DNA of 64,000 nucleotides from a virus: positions 124,001 to 188,000 of the IMG/VR virus record IMGVR_UViG_3300044646_001937, one strand, 5' to 3'. Each line of letters starts with the position of its first letter. Position 1 is the first letter of the stretch. This document shows, one piece after another, positions 1 through 9,186 of this stretch. The notes beneath the pieces are model-generated. The model did not search any database, had not been told where the DNA came from, and saw only the letters and a list, made by a program, of their open reading frames with translations. Both the position numbers and the translations under genes were made by a program.

Positions 1-2
1 GC

Positions 3-1232
3 GGGTATGGCTCCAAGCAATTTGCAAGAGCGCTAATGCCTCTACAGGTAGTAGAGGCAGACTGCGAAACAATGAACGGTATCAGTGTTTCTGTAGACGA
101 CAAAGAATCAGCAGGGTCCTATCTAGCCAAAGGAGTGTTAGACTATAATAGGAATAACGAAGTGACATTAAAAATGCTCAACGATCTTAGAAATAAGAAA
201 GTTGAGAAGATTGTTATTCGTACACCCATGACATGTCAGTCTAACAAAAAACATCACTCAGGTGGTTTGTGTCAGATGTGTGTAGGTAAAAGAGAAAAGG
301 GAATGGCAGCAATGGACAGCTATGTAGGTCTGGTGGCAGGTACGGCTGTAGCGGAACCATTAACAGAAAGCGCGATGAAGGCCAGACATTCAGGAGGCGC
401 AGCCACGTCACTAGGAGGACAATCAGGCTTTAAGCTAATCAATCAGCTGGCCAACGTACCTAAGACATTTGTAGGCAGAGCCCCCCTAGCTCAAGAGGAC
501 GGATTTGTTACTAAAGTAGAGAAAGCTGACGCTGGAGGTTACTTTATAACCGTGAATAATGAAGAGCATTATATTGGGATTGATCAGGAACCTAAAGTAC
601 AGCAAGGAGACAGAGTAGAACAGGGACAGGTATTAAGTACAGGTCTTGTAGATCCTAGAGAGGTTGTAAAATATAGAGGAATTGGAGACGGGCGTAAGTA
701 TTATATGGAGGCAATGAAGAAAGCATTCGACGACAGCAGTCTTCCTGTAAATCGCAGAAATTTTGAGCTGATTGCGAAAGCTGCTGTAGATCATGTCAAA
801 ATCACAGACCCCGAAGGTATAGGTAATTATCTTCCAGATCAGGTGGTGTCATACTCAGCTATTGAGAAAGACTATAACCCCAGAAGTAACTCTAAGATGC
901 TTAGGATAGATATGGCCTATGGTAAATATATGGAGAAACCTGAGCTTCACTACACCATTGGCACCAGAGTTACCTCCGCCGTAATCAGAGATCTCAAAGA
1001 ACATGAGATTGAATCTGTACTGGTTAACGATCAACCCCCCAACTTTGAACCAGTAATGGTACGTCTGGTGGACGTACCAGAGCATCATGAAGACTGGATG
1101 CATGTATTAAACAGCACCAACCTCGCAAAAAGGTTTGTAAATATGGTCAACAGAGGATCTACATCAGACACAAAAGGCCCTAGCCCTATACCTGGGTTAG
1201 CTATGGGTGTTGGGTTTGGACAGAAAGATTAA
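3..1232 (+). CDS. DNA-directed RNA polymerase beta' subunit, C-terminal part (5' end outside window)
   Basis: Phage-encoded beta' C-terminal region. The frame is open from base 3, so the ATG at 36 is internal and the catalytic NADFDGD motif would lie upstream. Alignable landmarks: an ADCET segment (Cys codon 63-65) plus TCQS and GLCQMC (Cys codons 234, 270, 279), which gives the four cysteines of the beta' zinc site; then AEPLTESAMKARHSGG, matching the bacterial trigger-loop segment GEPGTQLTMRTFHIGG with the Met and His conserved and Arg replaced by Lys; then GDRVEQGQVLSTG and DPREVVKYRGI, matching the following beta' region. The family makes RNA from DNA as part of a beta/beta' core. Multisubunit phage polymerases are known from phiKZ- and AR9-like jumbo phages; I infer a role in phage transcription. 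It sits directly upstream of the head genes. Identification is firm; whether it is a virion or non-virion enzyme is unknown. Confidence 0.9.
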   Translation, partial: GYGSKQFARALMPLQVVEADCETMNGISVSVDDKESAGSYLAKGVLDYNRNNEVTLKMLNDLRNKKVEKIVIRTPMTCQSNKKHHSGGLCQMCVGKREKGMAAMDSYVGLVAGTAVAEPLTESAMKARHSGGAATSLGGQSGFKLINQLANVPKTFVGRAPLAQEDGFVTKVEKADAGGYFITVNNEEHYIGIDQEPKVQQGDRVEQGQVLSTGLVDPREVVKYRGIGDGRKYYMEAMKKAFDDSSLPVNRRNFELIAKAAVDHVKITDPEGIGNYLPDQVVSYSAIEKDYNPRSNSKMLRIDMAYGKYMEKPELHYTIGTRVTSAVIRDLKEHEIESVLVNDQPPNFEPVMVRLVDVPEHHEDWMHVLNSTNLAKRFVNMVNRGSTSDTKGPSPIPGLAMGVGFGQKD

Positions 1233-1276
1233 CCTGTTACGGAACAAGAAGGTTCTTGATATACAAGTAGAAAGTT

Positions 1277-1282
1277 TATAAA
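1277..1282 (+). promoter_or_regulatory. Candidate late-type promoter, TATAAA box
   Basis: TATAAA followed by ATT in the 77-base gap after the beta' gene, 27 bases before the ATG at 1310. No convincing -35 element. It fits a set of TATAAT/TATAAA boxes found in front of several gene blocks in this window. Confidence 0.35.
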
Positions 1283-1309
1283 ATTGATTTAAATCTAAGA
1301 TAATTTACT

Positions 1310-3520
1310 ATGCGCAAAACAACTCTTAAAAAACAGGCAGCAGACGACCAGATCGAGGGAGCCTTTTTCCAGCTTGCCTACCAAAGACTGCAAGATACTC
1401 TTAAAAATCTTATTCCTTATCTTGTAGGATTTGAAATTGTTAAGAAAAACCCAGAGAATACAAAAGCCCTGGGCGTCTTTGGGTTTAGGTCAAAAAATGG
1501 ACAGATTTTGTTTGTACCTGCCTTTTTCATTAATGGTAAAGTAAAGAACCTGGATTTGCTTTATAGTAAGAACAATGAACAGTTCTACCCCCTAAACGAA
1601 GATTTTGCAGAAATGTTCATTAAAGATGAACTTTTGGGGTTGGGTGAAAACTCTAACGAAAACAGGACTTCAGTCATGCGCGATGCCTCCCAGGGAGACT
1701 ATCGTCAGATGGCTATTCCTCCCAGAACAGGTAGATATGCTATCGCCTCTGTTTTGGATTATGTGGAAAACTCAGATAACAAGACCAAGAAAGCTTTCAC
1801 AGAGCTTATTGAAAAAGACGCTGAGTTCTGTGAGTCACTGCTGAGATTTTACCCTCTTGAGAAAGTAGCAAAAGCTATTGCCCTTGAAGATGGTAAAGAG
1901 TATCGCAAATCAGACCAGGCCGCAAAGAAGATCGAACTGGTTAAGATGAAGGATAAGGAAAAGGTTAAAAAGTTAAACGATTCTCAAAAGTCCACCCTCA
2001 TGACCCAGGGATATGTAATCGTTGACGATAGAGACGCTGGTGAAAAATCCAGCTTTGGCGCTGTAGACTACCTCAAGAAGTTCATCAACCCTGTAGACTC
2101 TGGGTTCTATTCTTACGTAACCAAGATTGGTGGAATTCGCTACGGACTAGTTCTTGTACGCCCTAAGCAGCTTCAACAGGATTTCGCCACAGACGACGTA
2201 TTGGTTATTGACCTTGATTCTAAGGACGGAACTACCTACATAAAAGATCACAAGCAGGTCTTCGTTAAAGATCAGATCAAGGTACAGGACTATTCTACTG
2301 TGCACAAGATGATGGTGGACACTTCTGAAGGAAAGCCAGGATATTCTAATGTCTACGTTTTAATTAATGAAAATCTAAAAGCTACACAGCCATTTAGAAT
2401 TAACGCAAATTTCAAAGACGCTTCAGGCATTCGCAGGATTGCAGTAGAGCCGCACAGCATATGGACAGATTCCTGCTGTGACGAAAAGGGAGGCAAAAAA
2501 GACAGACCTGGTAGCATTCATGATTTACCTAGAGGCAATTTCTATAATCACCCAAAGAAAGCCAGAGAAGTGCATCTCGTCATGACCAAGAGACAGGGTG
2601 ATCGCCTAGACTATCAGGACAACACGATCTATGTTCCTGCAGGATTTAAATTACTAAAGATCTCCCCAGCATGCTGCTTCCCTGGATGGAGGGAGACAGG
2701 TTTCTCTGGTAATGAAAATGACGGAGACGCCAAGGCACACGAACAGAAAATTAAAGGCGAACCAGGAACTCCAGGCAAACTTCACGCTATGCTGGAAGAT
2801 AAGAACATCTTCCCAATGAGTGTTCATACTAACGGTAGCGAATACTTCGTAGACATCAATGGGGCGAAGAAGAAGTATGATGACGCAATCTCTGCAAAGA
2901 TTGCTATGGTGATGGACATTGGTCTTGATGAAAAAGTAGCCGTTGAGTTGATTGATAGCCTTGTGGAAGGCTTCTCCAAGAAAGGGCATATCAAGATGGC
3001 GTTTACAGGGGACATGTATCCAGCACCATTTGAAGAGCAGCCATACACCAATGAGTTTGGACAGCCTACAAGCGTTGGTGTTGGACAGGAAAACACACTA
3101 GCAGGCATGGATAGCTATGTAGGCAACCCTACACAGCAGGATCTCGGAACAAAAGCAGAAGTACAGGGAATTGACCCAAGATTTGTCCAGAACGCTATTC
3201 AGCTCGCTCAGACAGGCCAAAAAGAAATTTTTGACACGCACATGATTGGAGCTCTTGCAAAGTATGTGAGCGTTACCGATAAGGTTTCTGAATATGTCCC
3301 CTCTATGGTTGAAGCCATGGATAGGCTGGGAAGAATTCTATTCCTACTTCATTGGGAGACTGACAAGTTTAAAGAAATGTATGGTCGAGGAGATCTGCCT
3401 GAGCTTGTTGAATTGGTTACGAGCGTGTTCAAGAACCTTGGTGAACTTACAGTTTTCTTGAAGCGTAAATCTCCAGAGTTATCAATCAACATGAGTAAAG
3501 CTGACGGCCTAGACTTATAA
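1310..3520 (+). CDS. Conserved-looking phage protein of unknown function in the head module (736 aa)
   Basis: I do not recognise a defined family. The protein is large, soluble-looking and without signal peptide or membrane segment. It starts with a basic stretch (MRKTTLKKQ) and has a beta-rich middle with several cysteines (DSCCDEKGG, around residues 386-394, and PACCFPGW). A helical C-terminal part of roughly 110 residues contains QNAIQLAQTGQKEIFDTHM and MDRLGRILFLLHWE. The short string MDSYVG also occurs in beta', which I take as coincidence. Its place between the polymerase gene and the head genes suggests a virion or packaging-associated protein. It lacks features that would let me call it a portal, although size and position do not exclude that. 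The ATG at 1310 is the first start after the upstream stop and has no Shine-Dalgarno site. Confidence 0.7.
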   Translation: MRKTTLKKQAADDQIEGAFFQLAYQRLQDTLKNLIPYLVGFEIVKKNPENTKALGVFGFRSKNGQILFVPAFFINGKVKNLDLLYSKNNEQFYPLNEDFAEMFIKDELLGLGENSNENRTSVMRDASQGDYRQMAIPPRTGRYAIASVLDYVENSDNKTKKAFTELIEKDAEFCESLLRFYPLEKVAKAIALEDGKEYRKSDQAAKKIELVKMKDKEKVKKLNDSQKSTLMTQGYVIVDDRDAGEKSSFGAVDYLKKFINPVDSGFYSYVTKIGGIRYGLVLVRPKQLQQDFATDDVLVIDLDSKDGTTYIKDHKQVFVKDQIKVQDYSTVHKMMVDTSEGKPGYSNVYVLINENLKATQPFRINANFKDASGIRRIAVEPHSIWTDSCCDEKGGKKDRPGSIHDLPRGNFYNHPKKAREVHLVMTKRQGDRLDYQDNTIYVPAGFKLLKISPACCFPGWRETGFSGNENDGDAKAHEQKIKGEPGTPGKLHAMLEDKNIFPMSVHTNGSEYFVDINGAKKKYDDAISAKIAMVMDIGLDEKVAVELIDSLVEGFSKKGHIKMAFTGDMYPAPFEEQPYTNEFGQPTSVGVGQENTLAGMDSYVGNPTQQDLGTKAEVQGIDPRFVQNAIQLAQTGQKEIFDTHMIGALAKYVSVTDKVSEYVPSMVEAMDRLGRILFLLHWETDKFKEMYGRGDLPELVELVTSVFKNLGELTVFLKRKSPELSINMSKADGLDL

Positions 3521-3537
3521 TCATTGAAAAATGCTAT

Positions 3538-4584
3538 ATGTCATTAGAGCCTCAGCAGAATCCTCAGGTTGAGGATACATCTTTTAAAGACAGACTGCTA
3601 GCGATGAAAATGCTTCGCGAGAACATGTTTCTCGCAGAGCCTGAAAGGTATGGCATGGCTGATGTTGCCGAGGATTTGCCAGGCTCATTAAGACCATTAG
3701 GAGACATTGTAAAAAATGTTCTACCGTCCAGAATGATCATATCTGAGGATCCTGCTCAAAGGAAAAAACAGATAGATGCAGCAATTCAAAGAATAAAAGA
3801 AACAAGGCAAGGAGGCAAAGACCTTGGAAAGGAAATGCTGAGTAGTGCAGGCAGCATGGGGATGCATAGTATCCTTCCCAGTTTTGCGTTTGCAGCTATA
3901 GCCAGACTAATGGGTGGCGGAGGTGGGCTTTCCAGACTACACAGATTGAGAGCATCTGGAAGGAGAGCATTATCAGGCACAGCCGCACAAAGAGCAATGC
4001 ACGGCAAGTCCCAGTTACCCAGCCTAAGCCCAACACCAGACAACTATAATAATAGCCTTAAAAGATTTCTACCTTCTTTTACAGGATTAAAAAGATTAGG
4101 AACGCACTGGAAGCCTTCTTTAAAACATGTCGCAAACGATACATTAACAAATGCAGTCATGGCGGCAACTACAGGAGCGGCAGTACCGTTACTCAGTAGA
4201 TATTCAAATGTTTCTGACGCCGCCCTAGAGCAGGCTAGAAAGATAATGGAAGAGCAGCCTTATATTACAAGTCTACCTACAAATGAAATGCTCAGTGTCA
4301 TCAAAGGCGAGAAAGACAACAGAGGAGACAACAAGGCAAGAAACTTTTTACTAGGAGGTTTGGTTGGTGCTGGCTCTGGAGCTGTAGGAGGAGCTGTACC
4401 TAGTTTATTTAGCGGTGGTGGAGCAGTACTTAAAAGTCTCGTTAAAGGCAAACCCTTATTGTCAGGGATTGATCGAAGAATGACTAGCAAGATGCTTGGC
4501 AACGTCAGAAACTCCGCAATGTTTGGAGGAGCTATCGGGGCCCTCACAGGCCCAGAAGTAGCCATGATGGGTGAAAACGAATAA
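3538..4584 (+). CDS. Glycine-rich protein with possible membrane-active helices (348 aa), unknown function
   Basis: No recognised family. The N-terminal 100 residues are charged and helical (an IDAAIQRIKETRQ stretch). Then come alternating hydrophobic glycine/alanine helices: around residues 108-128 (PSFAFAAIARLMGGGGG), 202-222 (NAVMAATTGAAVPLL) and 270-295 (LLGGLVGAGSGAVGGAVP). The last carries small-residue spacing like a glycine zipper. Basic segments separate them. Such amphipathic, glycine-rich proteins in a head module can be internal or ejected proteins that cross membranes, but that is inference. The stop is followed at once by the next start (TAATATG), implying coupled translation. 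Confidence 0.7.
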   Translation: MSLEPQQNPQVEDTSFKDRLLAMKMLRENMFLAEPERYGMADVAEDLPGSLRPLGDIVKNVLPSRMIISEDPAQRKKQIDAAIQRIKETRQGGKDLGKEMLSSAGSMGMHSILPSFAFAAIARLMGGGGGLSRLHRLRASGRRALSGTAAQRAMHGKSQLPSLSPTPDNYNNSLKRFLPSFTGLKRLGTHWKPSLKHVANDTLTNAVMAATTGAAVPLLSRYSNVSDAALEQARKIMEEQPYITSLPTNEMLSVIKGEKDNRGDNKARNFLLGGLVGAGSGAVGGAVPSLFSGGGAVLKSLVKGKPLLSGIDRRMTSKMLGNVRNSAMFGGAIGALTGPEVAMMGENE

Positions 4585-4585
4585 T

Positions 4586-5677
4586 ATGCGCTCCAAGGCA
4601 CTCACTCCGATTAGATTTAACCAGATAGGCTCGTTTTATAACTTTCCTAATTGGAGATATCTTATTTATCTAGAACCTAGCAGAGCCAACTTAGCATACT
4701 GCAAAAGAAAGCCAAAAGATGGAGCTGGCTGTCTCTTAAGATACCTGAAAGAGCATGACGACATCTCAGATCGTTCTGTTGTCTCTTTTTCGTTAACCCC
4801 ATTCATATCCAGAAGCATCACCAAGCTGAGCTATTCAGAAAAAACAGCTTTCTATAAACTGTTTAATAAAAAACTTAAACTGCAAGGAGATAAGAAAATA
4901 TACACACCTACCTACAAGGAAGAACATGTAGAGGTTTGGAGCGCAAAATACATATCGCTAATTACTGACGAGCCTCTCAGGAATTTCTTATATCATGTAG
5001 CAAAGATTAAATACAATCATGATTACGACTTTGCGGTAAAGTTTAGAAACTCTGCAGAACATCAGCGCAACTTCTGCGTCATAGGTTATTGTATATTTGC
5101 CGGATTATCTGATGCAGTCATAGCCCATAGATACAAGCTTTTCCCAGGGCAGATACGAGCAATACGAGAATTGTTTTTTGATTTTAAAAACGCTCCAACA
5201 GATGTAGTAGCTAGGGCAGCATATTTTACACAACTTACAGACAATCAAATTATCAGTGATGTCGACAGAAGGTATTTTAAAATCATTGGCTCTCTTGGTG
5301 AGCTAGGATTAAAAGCAGACGCAGACCCATCAAGCCTGACCATAGAAGAAAAAGATAGGTTGAATAGCTATCTTGCCGATACAATGGTGGACAATGTGAC
5401 TTCCTTATATTTCAGTATTGAAGATAAGAAAGATGCACTAGCCTACAATACGGTTATTAACAACCTGGCCTCCTTCTTTATCAAGAAGGAAGAAATTAAT
5501 TATTACAGAGCCAAAGTTAGACATCTTGACGCCAGCACTACCAGGATTGTTAATGAACGCTCAGATTATGACACAAGTATGCAGGAAGAGGACAGATTGG
5601 CGATAGAAATGATCTCTCAGCTGGCTTTAAAGGAAAATCCTGCCCCTGAATATAAAGTAATTACTGAATTGAAATAA
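4586..5677 (+). CDS. Helix-turn-helix-containing phage protein, function unknown (363 aa)
   Basis: I prefer the ATG at 4586, two bases after the upstream stop in a TAATATG junction, over the GTG at 4571 inside the previous gene. Residues about 173-201 (GLSDAVIAHRYKLFPGQI, then RELFFDF) read as a helix-turn-helix followed by an aromatic FF segment. This resembles DNA-binding segments in some phage proteins, including small-terminase-like ones. The rest is helical and charged, with no membrane segment. A packaging or regulatory DNA-binding role is possible, but no family can be assigned. Upstream of the next gene there is a 33-base gap with a possible TATAAC box (5691-5696). Confidence 0.65.
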   Translation: MRSKALTPIRFNQIGSFYNFPNWRYLIYLEPSRANLAYCKRKPKDGAGCLLRYLKEHDDISDRSVVSFSLTPFISRSITKLSYSEKTAFYKLFNKKLKLQGDKKIYTPTYKEEHVEVWSAKYISLITDEPLRNFLYHVAKIKYNHDYDFAVKFRNSAEHQRNFCVIGYCIFAGLSDAVIAHRYKLFPGQIRAIRELFFDFKNAPTDVVARAAYFTQLTDNQIISDVDRRYFKIIGSLGELGLKADADPSSLTIEEKDRLNSYLADTMVDNVTSLYFSIEDKKDALAYNTVINNLASFFIKKEEINYYRAKVRHLDASTTRIVNERSDYDTSMQEEDRLAIEMISQLALKENPAPEYKVITELK

Positions 5678-5710
5678 TCTAAAAATCATGCTATAACTGT
5701 AAACAATCAT

Positions 5711-7222
5711 ATGGACGAGCCAAACATTCTCATTAAATCAGCATTATCCGAAGCAGTTCAAAAGATCAACGGAGGCATGTCCCCTACGGCAGCTCTCAAG
5801 AAAGTTGCGTCTGATTTTGATCTAAACCCCAATTACATTCAGAGAACAGGGGAAGCTTTAAATGTGGCGCTGCATTATAAGCATTTCAAGACAGCCTCCG
5901 ATAGATCTGACGAATTTGAAATTGCAGACATCCCCAAGGCTATTGAAGAAGTTTTTACAGTGAATGAGAAGACCGCTTCAGAATATATCACTGAAACTTT
6001 TGGAAACAATGACGCTAATGAGACGGTGTTTAACTATAACCGCGCACTGTCCAACCCAATCTATAAGCGAGCATTTCTTGAGGTGGTAGGAGCTACGGAA
6101 ACAAATGATTCTTACCCTACCACGTTTAAGACAGTGTATGAAAAGTCTGCAAATTATATCAGCAAACTTGAAAAGTCGGCAGAGGCAGCGGAAGTTGCTA
6201 AGGTTGCAGCAGAGATTGAGTTAAACGACACCTTTTCCACATTGTCAGATTCTTTCAGGAAAGATGCATCCTACAGATCTACGTTTGAAGAATTTGAGTC
6301 ACAAGTATTTGCTAAACACGGAGAAGCAGCTGTTCCCTATATTGATCTACTACATAAAACAGCTTGTCCTAATGATGAGCGTGGAGTGCATGATGATAAA
6401 TACATGATGTTTTCGCAGAGCAAAGAGGCTCAGTTATTTGACCGCCTAATGACCGCAGCCGCTACACTTGTAGAGGCAGAAAAAACAGCAGAAATTAATG
6501 CTGAAAATCTGGCTTACGAAAAAGCCTTTTTAAAAGAGTGTCACCAAATGCTAGGCAAGCAAGCAGAAGAGGAGAAAGAAGAAGCCTCTGAAAAAGATGA
6601 AGTTGAGGAAAAGGGCGAGACTGAAGAGAAAGGCGAAGCGGAAGAAAAAGAGGAAGAAGACCCGGTTTTAGAACAGATTAAAAAAAAAGTCTTAAATCCT
6701 GACGAGAAACAGGCAGCAGCTCTTTCAGAAGATCCTGTCCTTGAACAGGCTATGGAAAAAGACGCTTTTTTAGGTGGGGCTATAAGGGCAGGTGCAGGAT
6801 TGTTAAATACTAGAAGCTTTGGAAAAATGCTGGCCGGCCCGCTAGCGGAGCTTGTAGGAGATCCTGTGACCGAAGCGTTCCATCACAACTTTAAATCTCC
6901 AGCAAAGGCAGTTAAGCCTAACCTTACACTGGATAATATGGAGCGTAGACTTTTATTGCAGGAGCTGATGCTTACTGACCCTATCCTGTCCAAGGTCAAC
7001 CCAGCAAAAGTAGCCAGAGCCTTTGAACAGCTTTTAAGATTATCGCCAGAAATATCCAAACAGAAAGAGGTAGTCAGGGCAGAATTGCGAGCAATGGTTT
7101 CCAGTCAGGCGCTTAGCAAGTTTGATGCGGACTTGCTAGCCAAGACAGATTTGGGTATGCTTAAAAGAAGAGTTGCTACCCAGCAATATAATATGGGAAT
7201 GTCCGATAACTTTAGAATGTAA
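5711..7222 (+). CDS. Acidic, helical head-module protein (503 aa), unknown function
   Basis: No recognised family. The N-terminal 285 residues are helical and studded with K-(S/T/D)-A triplets (IKSAL, FKTAS, EKTAS, EKSAN, RKDAS). A highly acidic low-complexity segment follows at about residues 287-317 (Glu/Lys repeats). Then a short phrase, DPVLEQ, occurs twice, about 24 residues apart, encoded by different codons. The C-terminal 150 residues are again helical, starting with a glycine-rich hydrophobic patch (AFLGGAIRAGAGLL). The acidic linker and head-module position fit an internal head or scaffold-related protein that could be cut during maturation, but this is inference. Confidence 0.65.
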   Translation: MDEPNILIKSALSEAVQKINGGMSPTAALKKVASDFDLNPNYIQRTGEALNVALHYKHFKTASDRSDEFEIADIPKAIEEVFTVNEKTASEYITETFGNNDANETVFNYNRALSNPIYKRAFLEVVGATETNDSYPTTFKTVYEKSANYISKLEKSAEAAEVAKVAAEIELNDTFSTLSDSFRKDASYRSTFEEFESQVFAKHGEAAVPYIDLLHKTACPNDERGVHDDKYMMFSQSKEAQLFDRLMTAAATLVEAEKTAEINAENLAYEKAFLKECHQMLGKQAEEEKEEASEKDEVEEKGETEEKGEAEEKEEEDPVLEQIKKKVLNPDEKQAAALSEDPVLEQAMEKDAFLGGAIRAGAGLLNTRSFGKMLAGPLAELVGDPVTEAFHHNFKSPAKAVKPNLTLDNMERRLLLQELMLTDPILSKVNPAKVARAFEQLLRLSPEISKQKEVVRAELRAMVSSQALSKFDADLLAKTDLGMLKRRVATQQYNMGMSDNFRM

Positions 7223-7227
7223 AATAT

Positions 7228-7605
7228 ATGCCAGCACTACTTAAAATTAAAAGAACTATAGAAAACGACGTCTTCAGAATTAATTTTTCTCTAGACCTTC
7301 TAACCTTATCCGAAGCAGATAAAGAACTTATCCGTAAGTTTGGAGAACCATCAATAAACATAGGAGGTGTTTACTTGGAAGACACTGAAAACGAGTACAC
7401 GCTGCCTGACAAATATCTGCGTGTGCGTACAGACTTACCATACACTCAAGAATTTGATGCTAAATCAAATGAGATTGGGTTTGTCTCTTCTAGAGCACAA
7501 GCCATGGCTTTTGAAGAAGCATTTGTGGTTAAATTTGAAGATGCTTTCACCGCACTTAGAAGCAATACAGATACCTTCACAGGAGAAAGAATTGTAAATA
7601 TTTAA
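7228..7605 (+). CDS. Small phage protein of unknown function (125 aa)
   Basis: A compact alpha/beta-looking protein with no membrane segment, signal peptide or recognised motif. It begins MPALLKIKRTIENDV and ends with TFTGERIVNI. The start lies five bases after the previous stop, with AATAT directly before the ATG and no Shine-Dalgarno site. It sits between two long head-module genes and is probably part of the same transcript. A structural role is only suggested by position. Confidence 0.6.
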   Translation: MPALLKIKRTIENDVFRINFSLDLLTLSEADKELIRKFGEPSINIGGVYLEDTENEYTLPDKYLRVRTDLPYTQEFDAKSNEIGFVSSRAQAMAFEEAFVVKFEDAFTALRSNTDTFTGERIVNI

Positions 7606-7616
7606 CAAGACCTCTA

Positions 7617-9185
7617 ATGCCAGAGCATATCAAAAAAGGTAGTTTTGCTTTATTAAAACATCTACCGATGTTGGCGGGCAAAACCATGCCTGTGTTAGGC
7701 TCTGTACTTAGCGCAGGATCTGCGGTAAATAGGCTAGGCAGCGGAGATCTTTTAGGTGCAGGCCTGGATATAGGCTCAGCCATAACTTCTCCGTTTGCTC
7801 CAATGCTATCGTTACCTATTGATTTAATAAACACAGGTAGAGACATCATGAAAAGCAACGACAACACCAGCTCTACAGATGCTCTAAATGAAAAGCTTGA
7901 AAGAAAAAATTTTATGAAAAACGCTGCATCTCAATTTGCTCAAGATCTGGCTGACCCTCAAGCTGGATTAGATTCTGATTTATATCAGGCAATATCTCCC
8001 ATTATTTCCGCAGGCACGCAAGGACAGCAAAGTCCTGCGGAAGCAAAAAGATTAAGCGACCTACACAATCAGGTCAGGCAAGGGCTAGTAGGGCTGGAAT
8101 ACATGACAGGCTTGAAAAAGAATAAAGCCGAAACATTCTACGATGCACACCCTGTAGAAGCTACAGCAACTGACGCTTTATCTGGCTCTCTACCTGCCGC
8201 AGGAGTATTAGGACTTGCAGGTGTTGGTGAAAACTACAGACGTCAGTGGGCAAACATGAGGAAAACAGAGCCTGCGCAAATGGCTAGATCTGGTAATCCT
8301 GGGGTAGATGTGACTAATGCATCAGAGCTTCTAGAATCTGACAGACCAGACATTGCTAGGTTGTTTGGTACATTGAAAGATGATTCTGAGGGAATGCAGA
8401 AAAGATTGAAGCTGCTGGATAGACTGCAAAGACAACACGCCCCAGGCAGCCCTGAATCGTTTACAGGAAAATTGCAGGCTTATAATAAGGCTAAAGAAGA
8501 TGCAGTAGCAGCACACACAAGTAAGATAAACGAACTGCAAAGCAAACTGAACACAGGCGCTGTATCAGATAGAGGACAAGTTGAGAGCGTTAAAGCATTA
8601 ATGGCCTCACAGACAGCACAACACCAAAAAGAACTAGAAACACTCGAGGGAGTTAAAAAGAAATTGCTAGCCGAAGCAAGACAGAATCCATCTTCAGCAG
8701 CTTTGGAAAAATACGTAAACCTCCAAGAATCCTTAAGAAGAGGAAACATCAACGGAGGATTATCTTCAGCTATAGGCGAACAGGGTACACACATCCCAGG
8801 GCTTAAAGACCTAGCTCAAAAATATAATGTAACCGGAGCGCAGCAGCATTTTGATCCAGAGATACTGGCAGAGATAGCTAAAGAAAATTCTGGAGGTAAA
8901 TTCACAAGCGAACAGATTAAGAATATTGTTTCAGAGCTGGAAAATCCTGCAAATGCTACATCAGGCTTACGTAGATTTTGGTCTAAAGCAAAGATACCTA
9001 CAACCCGAGCAGCCATCGCTGGAGCTGGAGGGTTATCTCTGTATCATCTTCTTAAAATGATGCAGAATCAAAACTACTCAGGCAGCCAGATGAATGAGTG
9101 GAAGAAGAACTTGTTAAAATCCAGAGGAGATTTTGAAGCAGCTCAAGAATTAGAAAGCAGCCAACCTCAGCAACAACTAAGATAA
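7617..9185 (+). CDS. Head-module protein with hydrophobic Gly/Ala segment and coiled coil (522 aa), unknown function
   Basis: No recognised family. The N-terminal 85 residues carry glycine/alanine-rich hydrophobic stretches (MPVLGSVLSAGSAVNRLG, LLGAGLDIGSAI) that could insert in or cross a membrane. The middle, residues about 290-370, is a long charged helix likely to form a coiled coil (KINELQSKLNTG, HQKELETLEGVKKKLLAEA). A second small hydrophobic segment near the C-terminus (AAIAGAGGLSLYHLL) comes before a Gln-rich tail. Like the gene at 3538 it could be an internal or ejection protein. The stop is followed by TAATATG into the protease gene, so translation is probably coupled. Confidence 0.65.
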   Translation: MPEHIKKGSFALLKHLPMLAGKTMPVLGSVLSAGSAVNRLGSGDLLGAGLDIGSAITSPFAPMLSLPIDLINTGRDIMKSNDNTSSTDALNEKLERKNFMKNAASQFAQDLADPQAGLDSDLYQAISPIISAGTQGQQSPAEAKRLSDLHNQVRQGLVGLEYMTGLKKNKAETFYDAHPVEATATDALSGSLPAAGVLGLAGVGENYRRQWANMRKTEPAQMARSGNPGVDVTNASELLESDRPDIARLFGTLKDDSEGMQKRLKLLDRLQRQHAPGSPESFTGKLQAYNKAKEDAVAAHTSKINELQSKLNTGAVSDRGQVESVKALMASQTAQHQKELETLEGVKKKLLAEARQNPSSAALEKYVNLQESLRRGNINGGLSSAIGEQGTHIPGLKDLAQKYNVTGAQQHFDPEILAEIAKENSGGKFTSEQIKNIVSELENPANATSGLRRFWSKAKIPTTRAAIAGAGGLSLYHLLKMMQNQNYSGSQMNEWKKNLLKSRGDFEAAQELESSQPQQQLR

Positions 9186-9186
9186 T

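Noticed and set aside
1245-1258. Small inverted repeat CAAGAA/TTCTTG after the beta' gene as a terminator
   Set aside because: The loop would be two bases or the stem only five pairs, and there is no T-run after it.
300-3120. Shared MDSYVG string in beta' and the next protein as evidence of homology
   Set aside because: Six residues only, with unrelated surroundings; coincidence is likely.
4571-5677. GTG at 4571 as gene start
   Set aside because: It overlaps the preceding gene; the ATG at 4586 in a TAATATG junction follows the usual pattern of this genome.
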